Source of the DNA: Acidobacteriota bacterium
GTDB taxonomy: Bacteria; Acidobacteriota; JAAYUB01
Length of the DNA stretch: 41,961 nucleotides
Reading direction: 5' to 3'
Assembly: GCA_017996395.1 (NCBI GenBank)
Contig: JAGOHA010000017.1
Location: forward strand, 1 to 41,961
This document shows positions 23,778 to 32,117 of this stretch, piece by piece. The notes beneath the pieces are model-generated. The model was given only the letters and a program-made list of their open reading frames with translations. It was not told where the DNA came from and made no database searches. Positions within the stretch are counted from its first letter, which is position 1. Every line of letters begins with the position of its first letter. A program made the position numbers and the translations under genes.

Positions 23778-24440
23778 GGCGTTTCTCCTCGGCGGCCTGT
23801 TGCCCCTATTGTAATGCGCCGCCCGCCGGGGCGCAACCGGGAGGCGGAACGGTGAACGGTGAACAGTGAACAGTGAGGAGATAGGAGTTCCTTGCCCGTC
23901 GTGCTCGTCATTCGTAATCGTGATCGTAATCGTAATCGTGATCGCCATCGCCATCGCCATCGCCATCGCCATCGAGACTCGAGGCTCGTTCCCGGCCACC
24001 GGGTCTCGCGGTTCGGGGTTCGGGGCTCGGCACTCGCAACCAAGGATCAACCATCAACTATCAACCTTCAACAATAGTCGGACTTGGGACCTGGGACATG
24101 GGTTCTGGTTGTCGGACTTTGGACCTGGGACCTGGGTGCTAGGTCCTTGCTGACAAATCCCAGATCCAATGATGATGAACGAATGCCGCAGCTGAAGCGG
24201 CGGCAAACAATCAAGATGATGGACCACCCGACTATGAGGCGCGCCGGCATGGCGTTATGCTACGGGAATCGGCGCCTGGCACAGCTGCTGCCGCCGAGCA
24301 TCGACGACTGCGTGCCGACCGCCCGCCCCGGGCGAATGGTCTGATCAGAATGCGCCGGCGCTGGACGCCATCCGGTGGTGGAAATGACACGCCGCGATAT
24401 GGATCGATTTTCTGGTGGGGCGTCAGGGTGACGGACCCAT
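23778..24440. repeat. Gene-free region with modular repeat copy D
   Basis: From about 23850 come GGTGAACAGTGAACAGTGAGG, then CGTAATCGTGATCG units passing into a run of ATCGCC hexamers (about 23941-23970), the block CTCGAGGCTCGTTCCCG (to 23994), CAACCATCAACTATCAACC, and from 24076 GGGACCTGGGACATGGG units. Orientation is as in copy G. From about 24165 to 24440 I see no gene, terminator or promoter that I can defend. Confidence 0.75.
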
Positions 24441-26039
24441 TCACGGAGAATCCACCTGTCCCTGCGGCTCCTCTTCCGCTGCCAGCCGGAAGTGGACGGT
24501 CACCGTGCCGCGAACCGGGACTGGACGGCCGTTCAGGATCATCGGCTTGTACCGCCATTTTCGAACCGCATCCGCCGCCGCTGCTTGCAGCAGCGGGTGT
24601 CCGGACACGGGGCGCACGTCGCTGACCTCGCCCCGGGTGTTGACCTGGATATCCAAAACGACAGTGCCCTGAAGGCGCGCCGCACGGGCCACCGCCGGAT
24701 ATTGCGGCGGTACACGCTCCAGGGGGGCGGACTCCAGATAGTCCGTGGATACATGGATCGGGGTCTCGTCTTCTGCGTCGGTCAGTGATCCGTCCCCTGC
24801 CGGGTGGGGAGCCGCTGCCCCCTTCCGGACCGATTTCCCGTCGCCAAGCGGTGCGTCGAGAACGCTTCCCTCGAAACCTCCCTCGACGCCTCCCTCGAAA
24901 ATTTCGTCCGCGGCGCCGTCGTCGGCGGAGGGCGGGGGAGGCGGCAACTCGATCGAGACCTCATCCGATGATGCCGGATCCAGGCGGTCCGGGGGAGCGG
25001 ACACGGCCGGTCCCTCAGCCAGCGCGTGAATGTACCCGGCCATCGTTCGATGGACCCACCAGTGGGCGCCGACCGCCAGGGCCAGAATCGCCAAAAAAAC
25101 GATTGGCTGGATCATCGGTGCGGTTGTCCGGCCGCCGTCCCGCCGGTACCGCCAGGCCAGGAATGCTGCCGGTAGCAGAGCCAGGATACCACCGCCGAAA
25201 TACAACAGCGTCAGATGAGGAGATGAAAGGACCAGATCGTGGGACGCGGTCATGGCGAACTGCGTACAGACGTCGATCCGGAACAGCAGGGCCACTGTGC
25301 CGGCCGCCGACCAGAAGGCCAGTCCCACCGCCGCCGCGGCGGCCACCCCGCCTGGCGAGCGCCCCGCCCATCCGGACAGAGCCCACAGCACCACCGCTCC
25401 GACGGCCAGGAGCACCAACCACCCGGCCGATTCGTGGCGGAGCACCCAGAACACGATCAATCCCAGCGCCGGCAGCCCCATCGCGGCGGCCGGTAAAATG
25501 CCCGCCGGCTGGAGCCGCCGTTCCCGCTCGCCCAGGGCCAGGAGCAGCAAGCCCGCTCCGATGGAGGCCAGCAGCCAGCAGGCGAACCAGGAGCCCGACA
25601 AAGGAAACAGCATGATCTCGGCCAGGCCGGCGGCCACGGCCCCCATTCCCCCAACTCCCATCGCCACGGCCTTGTCGATCTCGGCCAAGCCGGGCCGGGC
25701 CAGAAACTCTCCGGCCAGCCAGGGAAGAATTCCGGCAGCCCAGCAGGCGGCGGCCGGAATGCGCCAACCCAGGCCGCGGAGCACGAGACAGACAACGGCG
25801 ACAACCACCGCCGTGGCTGCCACTGCCAGCCAGATCAGCAGATGTAGCTTGGGGATTGCCGCCCAGATGTCCGCTCCGGCCACCGGCTGACTTCTCGCGA
25901 TCCATAGCCCCATCGTGCCCAGGGCGGCCATCGAGCCGAGGAGGGGCAGGGCGGCGGCTGAAACGATGCCTGGCGTAGTCGAACGGGTCCGGACGGAAGG
26001 ATCGGGCGCCTCCGCACCGGATGCATGCACCGTGGGCAT
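24441..26039 (-). CDS. Polytopic membrane protein with C-terminal TonB domain
   Basis: A 532-residue protein with about ten hydrophobic spans in residues 25-370, then an acidic Pro/Gly-rich linker (PPPPPSADDGAADEIFEGG) and a TonB C-terminal domain in the last 90 residues (PPQYPAVARAARLQGTVVLDIQVNTRGEVSDVRPVSGHPLLQAAAADAVRKWRYKP is the region; key motif YPAVARAARLQG then a WRYKP). Classical TonB has one N-terminal anchor, so ten spans are unusual; the membrane part has no family I recognise. The start at 26039 has GGAGG upstream; in-frame ATGs further upstream give non-membrane arginine-rich sequence and were rejected. No exbB, exbD or outer-membrane receptor is nearby. It may transduce energy or act as a structural envelope linker. 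Confidence 0.78.
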   Translation of the reverse strand: MPTVHASGAEAPDPSVRTRSTTPGIVSAAALPLLGSMAALGTMGLWIARSQPVAGADIWAAIPKLHLLIWLAVAATAVVVAVVCLVLRGLGWRIPAAACWAAGILPWLAGEFLARPGLAEIDKAVAMGVGGMGAVAAGLAEIMLFPLSGSWFACWLLASIGAGLLLLALGERERRLQPAGILPAAAMGLPALGLIVFWVLRHESAGWLVLLAVGAVVLWALSGWAGRSPGGVAAAAAVGLAFWSAAGTVALLFRIDVCTQFAMTASHDLVLSSPHLTLLYFGGGILALLPAAFLAWRYRRDGGRTTAPMIQPIVFLAILALAVGAHWWVHRTMAGYIHALAEGPAVSAPPDRLDPASSDEVSIELPPPPPSADDGAADEIFEGGVEGGFEGSVLDAPLGDGKSVRKGAAAPHPAGDGSLTDAEDETPIHVSTDYLESAPLERVPPQYPAVARAARLQGTVVLDIQVNTRGEVSDVRPVSGHPLLQAAAADAVRKWRYKPMILNGRPVPVRGTVTVHFRLAAEEEPQGQVDSP

Positions 26040-26434
26040 GAGTGACCTCCTGAACCGTATCGGTTTGGCCCATTTCTTCCTGGTCGTGCGCCGGCGGGCC
26101 GGGCGGCGCCACATCCTGCCCCAACGCCCAAAACGGTGCAGGCGCAGGATCCCGAGTGGATGTCCGCAAAGAAGGAGGAGTCGGAACAATGGTACCATGC
26201 GGTGCGTGGCGGCATCAAGAACCGTCGGTTCGGCACGTGATGAATTGCACCCGTCCGGCATTCGCGCCGCTGCGGTGCACGGGCGGCGCGGGGCCAGGCA
26301 GAACTCGGGGCGTGACGGTGCGTTCGTGACCGCCCGTCCACCCGGTTGTTGCCGCCCCTTCGGTTATCGGTATGCAAGGGCAGCGATTTGCTGTAATAAT
26401 GATGATTCTGCAAGAACTCACCGGGAGGTGTCCC
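26040..26434. other. Divergent intergenic region, no gene seen
   Basis: The 395 bases separate the TonB-domain gene (minus) from the flavin-reductase-like gene (plus). They contain the two ribosome binding sites and an AT-rich TGTAATAAT at 26392-26400 that could be a -10 element for the plus-strand gene, but I find no convincing -35. Open frames here are arginine-rich and unlike proteins. Confidence 0.4.
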
Positions 26435-27178
26435 ATGAACGGACGTCTGGGTTGGATCGGGATCCTGGTGGCGATGTCTGTGGCCGGGGCCGGGTTGACC
26501 GCGCTCTTGTCCGACGGGGTGGCGGTCCGTGGCGACAGCCGTGGCTGCCAGTCGGCAGAGACGGGCAGCCCGCAAGTGGATCCGCCCGGCAACAGCGCAA
26601 CCGGTGAAAAAATCTCGCTGGGCGCCAAAACCGCCATCATCCCCGCGCCGGTGTGGGTGATCGGATCCTATGACAAGGAGGGGAAGCCCAACCTGATGAC
26701 GGCCGCATGGGTGGGAATCTGCGCCTCGACCCCGCCATCCGTCACGGTCTGTCTGCGGAAAGCCACCTACACGCATGGCAACATCATGGAGCGGAAAGCC
26801 TTCACGGTGAACATCGCTTCGGAATCGCTGGCCCGGTACGCCGCGTATGTCGGCCGGGTATCCGGAAGGACTCAGGACAAGTTTCTAAAGACGGGCCTGA
26901 CACCGGTGAAAAGCGCCCGGGTGGATGCCCCGTTCGTCAAAGAGTTCCCCCTGGTCGCGGAATGCAAGGTCCGGCAGACGGTGGAGGTGGGTTCGCACAC
27001 CGTGTTCATCGGGGAAATCGTGGACGTGAAGGCGGACCCGTCCATTCTCGGTGAGGATGGCGTTCCCGACATGGGCAAGCTGAAGCCGTTCGTATTCTCT
27101 CCCGGCAGTTCCCAATTCTATGGAATCGGGCCGAGCCTGGGCCGCGTGTCGGAATTGGCCAAAGAAGCGGAAAAATAG
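26435..27178 (+). CDS. Exported flavin reductase / flavoredoxin-like protein (FMN-binding split barrel)
   Basis: A 247-residue protein. Residues 1-30 include a hydrophobic segment (WIGILVAMSVAGAGLTALL) that looks like a signal peptide or anchor, followed by a low-complexity spacer. Residues 58-230 match the flavin reductase-like split-barrel fold: TAIIPAPVWVIGSYDKEGKPNLMTAAWVGICASTPP is the FMN-binding region, followed by RKATYTHGNIMERKAFTVNI and the FPLVAECKV...GSHTVFIGEIVDV strands. Relatives are flavoredoxins that bind FMN and pass electrons; most are cytoplasmic, so export is notable. The start at 26435 has GGGAGG 6 bases upstream. It is monocistronic and convergent with the next gene. 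Confidence 0.85.
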   Translation: MNGRLGWIGILVAMSVAGAGLTALLSDGVAVRGDSRGCQSAETGSPQVDPPGNSATGEKISLGAKTAIIPAPVWVIGSYDKEGKPNLMTAAWVGICASTPPSVTVCLRKATYTHGNIMERKAFTVNIASESLARYAAYVGRVSGRTQDKFLKTGLTPVKSARVDAPFVKEFPLVAECKVRQTVEVGSHTVFIGEIVDVKADPSILGEDGVPDMGKLKPFVFSPGSSQFYGIGPSLGRVSELAKEAEK

Positions 27179-27326
27179 CTGCCGGCGATTTCTCAGTCAG
27201 GCAGCGCGTCCGGAATCGGGCACATCCTTCCCGGTGTGTACTTACTTACGATTCTCCCGGACGACGGATTGCGCCAGCCGCACGGGTCGGCTCGCGCAAC
27301 AGCTCGGACGCCGGGTGAAGCTAAGC

Positions 27327-29678
27327 TTAAAACACCTCGAAGGTCCCTTCGGCCACCTTCTGGCCGGCCACGAATAGCTCCACCCGATAGACGCCGGGCG
27401 CCCAGGTACCGGGCTCGCGTCCGCCGAAACCCATGAAGTGGGACGAACTGGTCCACGGCGATTGGATGAAATAATTCTGCGTCTGCCGGTTGAGGAGCGA
27501 GCCGTCCGGTCCGAAGCAGAAGGATTCAATCGAAAAATCGATCCGCCGGCCCGGGTCCGGATAGGCGAGATTGGTCTCCCACCAGACGAGCCGGGTGGTG
27601 GACCGGGGGAACCGCGTGGTGTAGACCCGTTGCTCCGCGGGGACCGCGTCGATCCCGCTCTCGAAGAATTTCACGCTGGTCACCGTGGCCTGCAGCGACG
27701 GGATGCCGGCCGCCGGCTCGCGCGTCAGCCCCTCCATGATCCGGGCGGCCAGGTCGAGGTCGATGGGCTCCGCGGGACGATCGGCGCCGAAGATACCCGC
27801 CGTGTCCGTGGCATCCGCCGTGCCCGTGGCATTCGCCGTCCTCGTGGTATCCGCCACGCGTTGCGGCTCCCCACGGTCTGCATTTTCCCAGGACACGTAC
27901 CGGATGTTCTCCCAGACCCGATCCAGTTGGGCGGGATCGAAGGCCGCCGTGACGGCCGGCTGGGCGGGCGCGCAGGTGGCCACCTGGCCGGATCGGAGGT
28001 CCACCCGGGCGTCCCCCCGGCCGGCGTGCAGCACCGGCTTCCCCTCGAGCACGAAGAATTTCAACCGGGCGTCCGCCTCCGGCTGGACGTACACCTCCGA
28101 CTCCAGCTCCAGGTACTGGATGTCGCTGAGCACCGTGTCGCCGGCGTGCCAGGAGAACACGCCGTACTTCTTGGCGTTGGCCATGGCCGGGCCCACGCCC
28201 GGGATCCGGCGCAGCACCCACTCCACCGGGTTGGGAAATTTGTGGACTTTGTTGAATGCATCTCTCGACGAGCCGTCGAAGGTCTCGTTGGGTACCTGGG
28301 TGAAGAGGATCCCGTAATCACGCAGCGTCCGGCCCCAGCGGTTGGTGATCTCGCCCGAGAGACCCCGCGTGACTCCCACCGTGAACTGCCCCCCGCCCAC
28401 CGTGTACAGACCCGGCCGGTAGAATGCCCGGCCCCGCACCCCGCCCTCCCACTCCAGGTCGACGCTGGAAAGGATCGGCCACCGGGTGTCACCGCCCGCC
28501 GTCCGGGTGACCCGCTGGCCGGTGTCGGCCAGCACCACCCGGTCGCCGTCATACAGCCAGGCCGAATGGATGGCTTCGGCGTCGGCGCTCCGGTCCGCCG
28601 GCGGGGCGGCGCTGTCCCGCACGAACAGGGCGCCGTCTTTCCGGGCGACGTCCTGTTTTCGGATGACGAAGACTTTTCCCGACACGCCCTTGATTTCGGC
28701 CGCCGGCGCCGGCACGTCCACCTCGATCCGGAAGCGGTCTTCGTAGGCCAGCGCGCGGTTGGAAGGCATGTGGTACCGGCGGTCCAGCAGGTCCACCCGG
28801 AGGGTGATGGGGCCGGTGCGTTCGGTGGTCAGCACGCGCTCCACCCGGATTTCGCGCTCGGACACCGCAATTGAAGCGTCGCCGGGCTCTGAATTGAGGA
28901 CCTGGTCGCCCAGGCGCACGGCGACCAGCACGTCGCCGGGCCGAGGATTTCCCGTGGCCTGCGGATACCGGACGTAGGCGATGACGGTGAGCGCGGCGCG
29001 GGTTCGGGAGAGATGCTGCAGCCGGACCCGGGCGCTGTGGATCCGGGGCGGATCGGGGCTGGCTGCCGGCTGGATCAGCCCGAAGATGGTCTCGGCGACG
29101 CTCCGGGCCGTCCGGCCGGCGGTGCCGTCGTCCACCACGGATTCGTCCAGGCGGTTGTACACGCTCACCCAGAGAAACCATCCGTCCCCGACTGCCTCCA
29201 CCTTGTAGGCGGGGCGGCCCACGGGCGTCCCGTCCCGCTTGACGCTCTCGAAGTACTTGTACATGGTGCTCCGGCTGCCGATCCCGAAGTTTTCGGCGAG
29301 GACCTCCCACCGCTTCCGCTGGATTTCGCCGATGGCCCAGTTGAAGTGTTCCTCCGCCTCGTCGGCGGCGTTGAATTTTTTCAAGTCGATGTACACGTGG
29401 GGGATGTTGGTGCCGCCGTACCGGGCCAACGCCTGGCTGGCGTAGGCATAGCCTTTGGTCACACTCGAAGTCGGCGAGACGCCCACATGAGGATCCTTGG
29501 GAGTCCAGCCGGCCAGGTGGCGGTCGGTCTGAATGGCCCGCTGGACGATTTCGGCCGGGTCACCCTGGCCGGCGACAGAGACCGCGCAGATGACCAGCCC
29601 GGCGAGCACGACGATCATCCGTCCTGCGTCCGTTTTCAGACCGTTTCTCCGCCTCCGGTTTCTGCTCGTGGTCATCAT
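27327..29678 (-). CDS. Large exported protein, function unknown
   Basis: A 783-residue protein. MMTTSRNRRRRNGLKTDAGR is a long basic N-region, followed by MIVVLAGLVICAVSVAG, a signal-peptide core. The rest is soluble and beta-rich. Residues about 40-210 hold GGTNIPHVYIDLKKFNAADEAEEHF and the repeated theme of an energy- or state-sensing domain I cannot name; the middle has a FecR-like stretch (SGKVFVIRKQDVARKDGALF, then YDGDRVVLADTGQRV); the C-terminus (TSVKFFESGIDAVP to the end) looks Ig-like. An 18-base tandem repeat encodes TTRTAN-ATGTAD-ATDTAG. AGGAGG precedes the tandem ATGs at 29678; ATG 29618 is an alternative. A strong promoter lies 160 bases upstream. Confidence 0.72.
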   Translation of the reverse strand: MMTTSRNRRRRNGLKTDAGRMIVVLAGLVICAVSVAGQGDPAEIVQRAIQTDRHLAGWTPKDPHVGVSPTSSVTKGYAYASQALARYGGTNIPHVYIDLKKFNAADEAEEHFNWAIGEIQRKRWEVLAENFGIGSRSTMYKYFESVKRDGTPVGRPAYKVEAVGDGWFLWVSVYNRLDESVVDDGTAGRTARSVAETIFGLIQPAASPDPPRIHSARVRLQHLSRTRAALTVIAYVRYPQATGNPRPGDVLVAVRLGDQVLNSEPGDASIAVSEREIRVERVLTTERTGPITLRVDLLDRRYHMPSNRALAYEDRFRIEVDVPAPAAEIKGVSGKVFVIRKQDVARKDGALFVRDSAAPPADRSADAEAIHSAWLYDGDRVVLADTGQRVTRTAGGDTRWPILSSVDLEWEGGVRGRAFYRPGLYTVGGGQFTVGVTRGLSGEITNRWGRTLRDYGILFTQVPNETFDGSSRDAFNKVHKFPNPVEWVLRRIPGVGPAMANAKKYGVFSWHAGDTVLSDIQYLELESEVYVQPEADARLKFFVLEGKPVLHAGRGDARVDLRSGQVATCAPAQPAVTAAFDPAQLDRVWENIRYVSWENADRGEPQRVADTTRTANATGTADATDTAGIFGADRPAEPIDLDLAARIMEGLTREPAAGIPSLQATVTSVKFFESGIDAVPAEQRVYTTRFPRSTTRLVWWETNLAYPDPGRRIDFSIESFCFGPDGSLLNRQTQNYFIQSPWTSSSHFMGFGGREPGTWAPGVYRVELFVAGQKVAEGTFEVF
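27802..27855. repeat. In-frame 18-base tandem repeat, three units
   Basis: Units at 27802-27819, 27820-27837 and 27838-27855 read GTGTCCGTGGCATCCGCC with a few changes. On the coding strand they add six residues each to the large exported protein, so copy-number change would preserve the frame. Confidence 0.8.
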
Positions 29679-29844
29679 GCCGCCTCCTGGGATCTGTGTT
29701 CTGTCATCCCCGCCGGCCCTTCCATTGGCTGAATCTGTGATAGTCCCTCCCGACAGCGACACCGTCAGCGTGCACTCGCCTGCTCGTCGGTTGACTCGCG
29801 CCGGCTACCGTAGAGGATTCATTCCACCTGATGAATATATTTCG

Positions 29845-29872
29845 ATTGTATTTTTTGGGTCTGAATTGTCAA
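29845..29872 (-). promoter_or_regulatory. Strong sigma-70-like promoter of the large exported protein
   Basis: On the minus strand, perfect TTGACA (29867-29872), a 16-base spacer and TACAAT (29845-29850). Transcription should start near 29838, giving a leader of about 160 bases. Confidence 0.75.
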
Positions 29873-29946
29873 GAATTGTCGCTGTCCGGAACCGAATATT
29901 CCTGCCGGTGGCACGCGGGATCGACCGTCCGTGGTCCGACCCGTGG

Positions 29947-29976
29947 TGGACGCCGCCGCCTGTTTCCCGCTATACT
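29947..29976 (+). promoter_or_regulatory. Candidate promoter of the kinase-like gene
   Basis: TGGACG (29947-29952), an 18-base spacer and TATACT (29971-29976). It lies downstream of an in-frame upstream start at 29931 and so supports the GTG start at 30006. Confidence 0.6.
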
Positions 29977-30005
29977 GCACCGGCAGTGGAACCGGAGGAG
30001 CCGAC

Positions 30006-31310
30006 GTGCTGACGCCCGAACTGCGCCGCATCTTCGCCGCCTGGGGCCACCCCGTGGACGAGGCGGCGGCGGCGCGTTTCCTCGCCGGTTACGCCGACCC
30101 CGCCGCGGCGGCCCGGGAGATGGTCGCGTTCGCCCAGGCCGGCGCCGCCGGGGAGTTGGGCATCCCGTTCGACCCGGCCGCCTTCCTCGCCGACACCTTT
30201 CTGGCCCGCAACCTGCCGCTCCTCACCGACCGGGCCGGCGCCGCGCTGTTGCGCTTCCCGCCCGGCTCGCCCGTTTATGCCGTGGCGGCCCGAACGGCGC
30301 CCACCCTCGTCGCCGTTCAGCTGGAGGCCGCTTTCCCCGGCCTGGCCGAGGTCCTGCCGCGGCTCTGCCCGACGCTGTCGGCGCCGGTGAACCTCGCCGG
30401 GGCGGTGGCCGACGTGGCCTGGGAGGACGTCAAGACCGGCGTCATGGGCGCCACCACCGGCGCGTTCCACGTCCGCCTGGGCGGGGCGGCGGCCGGGCAG
30501 CGCCTGGTTCTCAAACAGATGGACATGGCGGTGGAGCGGGTCCTGGCGGCGATGGTCGCCGAGGTGTTCGAACTCCCGGCGGTGGACATTCTTTGGACCG
30601 GCTCCGCCTGGTCCGCCATGCGGCCGGTGGCCGGCCGGTCGCTGCGCGATATCTCGGGCAATCCCCTCACCGAGCCGAGGCGCCGGTGCTGGAGCCCGGC
30701 GGCGGTGGCGCGCGTGGCCGAAGAGCTGGGCCGGGAGTCGGCGCTGGCGTGGTCATGCCGACTCTTCGGCCGGCACAGCGGCAACCTCATCGCCACCCAC
30801 CCGGATGACCTTGCGGAAGGCGGCTACGTCCGGATCGACTTCGGCCAGTCGCTGCTCCCGTCGCGCAACCGCTATCTCGAGGCGGTGATGCCGCTCTGGC
30901 ACCTGCGCCGCTTCTTCCCCGCCGAGGGAACCGGCGGCTATGAGGAGCCACCGGTGTGCGCCGCCGTGGCGCGCGGCTTCACCGGCATCGCCGCGACGGC
31001 GCGGCGTGCCCGCGCCGCCGTCGCGCGGCATCTGGCGGCGGCGGTGGGCCTGCCGCTTCCCGAAATGGACGGCGAAGCGCCGGATCCCCGGGTGACGCCC
31101 GCTCATGTGGCAGCGGTTGTGGCGGAACTTGAGGCAGGGCCGGAACCGGCGGCGGCGTTCAACGAGCTGTACAGCCGGTTCTACCAGGGGTTCTGGCAGG
31201 TGCACGGCTGGCAGGAGCACCTCCCGCCCGCCGACCACCGCCAGGAGCTGAGCGCCGACGAGTTCCACGGCCTGCTGCCGGAGCGCACCTGGATCGAGGA
31301 GCAAGGGTGA
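30006..31310 (+). CDS. Protein with phosphoinositide-kinase-like catalytic motifs, function unknown
   Basis: A 434-residue soluble protein. Residues 165-285 resemble the kinase core of PI3/PI4-kinase and related folds: VLKQMD with Lys170 as a possible ATP lysine, LPAVDILW then MRPVAGRSLRDI, and GRHSGNLI (255-262) followed by VRIDFGQSL with Asp278-Phe279-Gly280. In lipid kinases these are DRHxxN and HIDFG; here the catalytic Asp of DRH is Gly255, so either the chemistry differs or the enzyme is inactive. The N-terminal 150 residues and C-terminal 120 are helical and unassigned. The GTG start follows GGAGGAG by 5 bases. No bacterial family could be named. Confidence 0.6.
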   Translation: MLTPELRRIFAAWGHPVDEAAAARFLAGYADPAAAAREMVAFAQAGAAGELGIPFDPAAFLADTFLARNLPLLTDRAGAALLRFPPGSPVYAVAARTAPTLVAVQLEAAFPGLAEVLPRLCPTLSAPVNLAGAVADVAWEDVKTGVMGATTGAFHVRLGGAAAGQRLVLKQMDMAVERVLAAMVAEVFELPAVDILWTGSAWSAMRPVAGRSLRDISGNPLTEPRRRCWSPAAVARVAEELGRESALAWSCRLFGRHSGNLIATHPDDLAEGGYVRIDFGQSLLPSRNRYLEAVMPLWHLRRFFPAEGTGGYEEPPVCAAVARGFTGIAATARRARAAVARHLAAAVGLPLPEMDGEAPDPRVTPAHVAAVVAELEAGPEPAAAFNELYSRFYQGFWQVHGWQEHLPPADHRQELSADEFHGLLPERTWIEEQG

Positions 31311-31508
31311 ATAGGATAATGGGTGAATCGGTGAATGGGTGAATCGGTGAATCGATCCTTTCGTGCTCGTAATCGTGCTCGTGATCGCAATCGTGATCGT
31401 AATCGAGGCTCGATGCTCGAGACTCGAGGCTCGTTCCCGTAACGCGGACATCGGATATCGGACATCGGTCTGCAGCATCCGATTCCCAGTATCCGAGTCC
31501 CGACGCAT

Positions 31509-31528
31509 TCTGTCCGTTTCCGGACAGA
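31509..31528. promoter_or_regulatory. TCTGTCCG-TTTC-CGGACAGA palindrome, candidate enhancer site
   Basis: A perfect 8-base dyad around TTTC. Two further TGTCCG half-sites lie at 31532-31537 and 31557-31562. At about 190 bases upstream of the sigma-54-type promoter the position suits an enhancer-binding activator. Confidence 0.6.
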
Positions 31529-31715
31529 ACATGTCCGCTTCTCAAACAAACGTGAATGTCCGGCAAGGGACCTGGGTTGAGTGATTCACCGGCGGATGGT
31601 TCATCCCGCCCCTGGTAGTCCTTGTTGTAACCCCTTTACCATCAATGTCAAACCTGGTTCAGATTTGCGGGCGGGGTAGCGGCCGGTTCGGCGGAATCCG
31701 TCCCCGCTGGGGAAG

Positions 31716-31731
31716 TGGTATGCCGGTTGCA
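31716..31731 (+). promoter_or_regulatory. Sigma-54 (RpoN) type promoter of the padR-permease operon
   Basis: TGGTATGCCGGTTGCA has the invariant GG and GC exactly 10 bases apart and matches TGGCACG-N4-TTGCA at 10 of 12 defined positions. Transcription should start near 31742, giving a leader of about 25 bases before ATG 31767. Downstream, ATATGTA occurs twice (31731-31737, 31748-31754) and could be a PadR site. Confidence 0.7.
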
Positions 31732-31766
31732 TATGTAGAGGTGTTAGATATGTAAAGTGAGGAAAT

Positions 31767-32108
31767 ATGACATCCAAAGCTCTCATCGCCGCTTCGGCCA
31801 AGCCCATCATCCTGTCGCTACTCCTGACAGGGGAGAGTTACGGTTACGAGATCCTGCAGCGGGTCCGCCAGGTGTCGGGCGGCCGGCTCGGCTGGTCCAG
31901 CGCCATGCTCTACCCGGTGCTCCATCGGCTGGAGAAGGACGGCCTCATCCGCTCCGAGTGGAAGCTCTCCGAGGAGGGGCGGATGCGCAAGTACTACACC
32001 CTGTCCGACGCCGGGCGTCTGGAGCTGGCGGCCGAAAAGGAGGACTGGACCGCCGTCACGGCCTCGCTGGCCCGGCTCTGGGGCCGGATCGAAGCGGCGG
32101 AGGAGTAG
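31767..32108 (+). CDS. PadR-family transcriptional regulator
   Basis: A 113-residue winged-helix regulator. The PadR signature is clear: AKPIILSLLLTGESYGYEILQRV (helices 1-2), SSAMLYPVLHRLEKDGLI (recognition helix), the wing EEGRMRKYYTLSDAGRLEL, then a short C-terminal dimer helix. Such regulators usually repress a neighbouring transporter gene and bind small hydrophobic compounds. GTGAGGA precedes the ATG. The permease gene follows after 9 bases, so the two form an operon, the usual arrangement for this permease family. Autoregulation through the ATATGTA repeats at the promoter is possible but unproven. Confidence 0.93.
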   Translation: MTSKALIAASAKPIILSLLLTGESYGYEILQRVRQVSGGRLGWSSAMLYPVLHRLEKDGLIRSEWKLSEEGRMRKYYTLSDAGRLELAAEKEDWTAVTASLARLWGRIEAAEE

Positions 32109-32117
32109 GGGGGCGCC

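Larger units (their letters stand above)
29679..30005. other. Divergent control region with two promoters
   Basis: This 327-base gap holds the minus-strand promoter of the large exported protein and the plus-strand promoter of the kinase-like gene. The 160-base leader of the exported protein is long enough for post-transcriptional control, but I see no known riboswitch. Confidence 0.55.
31311..31766. repeat. Modular repeat copy E and control region of the padR-permease operon
   Basis: The first half is modular repeat: GGTGAATCGGTGAATGGG tandem units (about 31320-31352), CGTAATCGTGATCG units, the block CTCGAGGCTCGTTCCCG (to 31439), GGACATCGGATATCGG, and a single GGGACCTGGG near 31568. Orientation is as in copy G. 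The second half holds a TGTCCG palindrome with half-sites and a sigma-54-type promoter. No gene is credible. Confidence 0.75.

Noticed and set aside
23866-24153. Frames giving VIVIVIVIAIAIAIA or RNRDRNRD peptides, also at 31363 and 41421
   Set aside because: They are translations of the CGTAATCGTGATCG and ATCGCC runs, not membrane or RNA-binding proteins.
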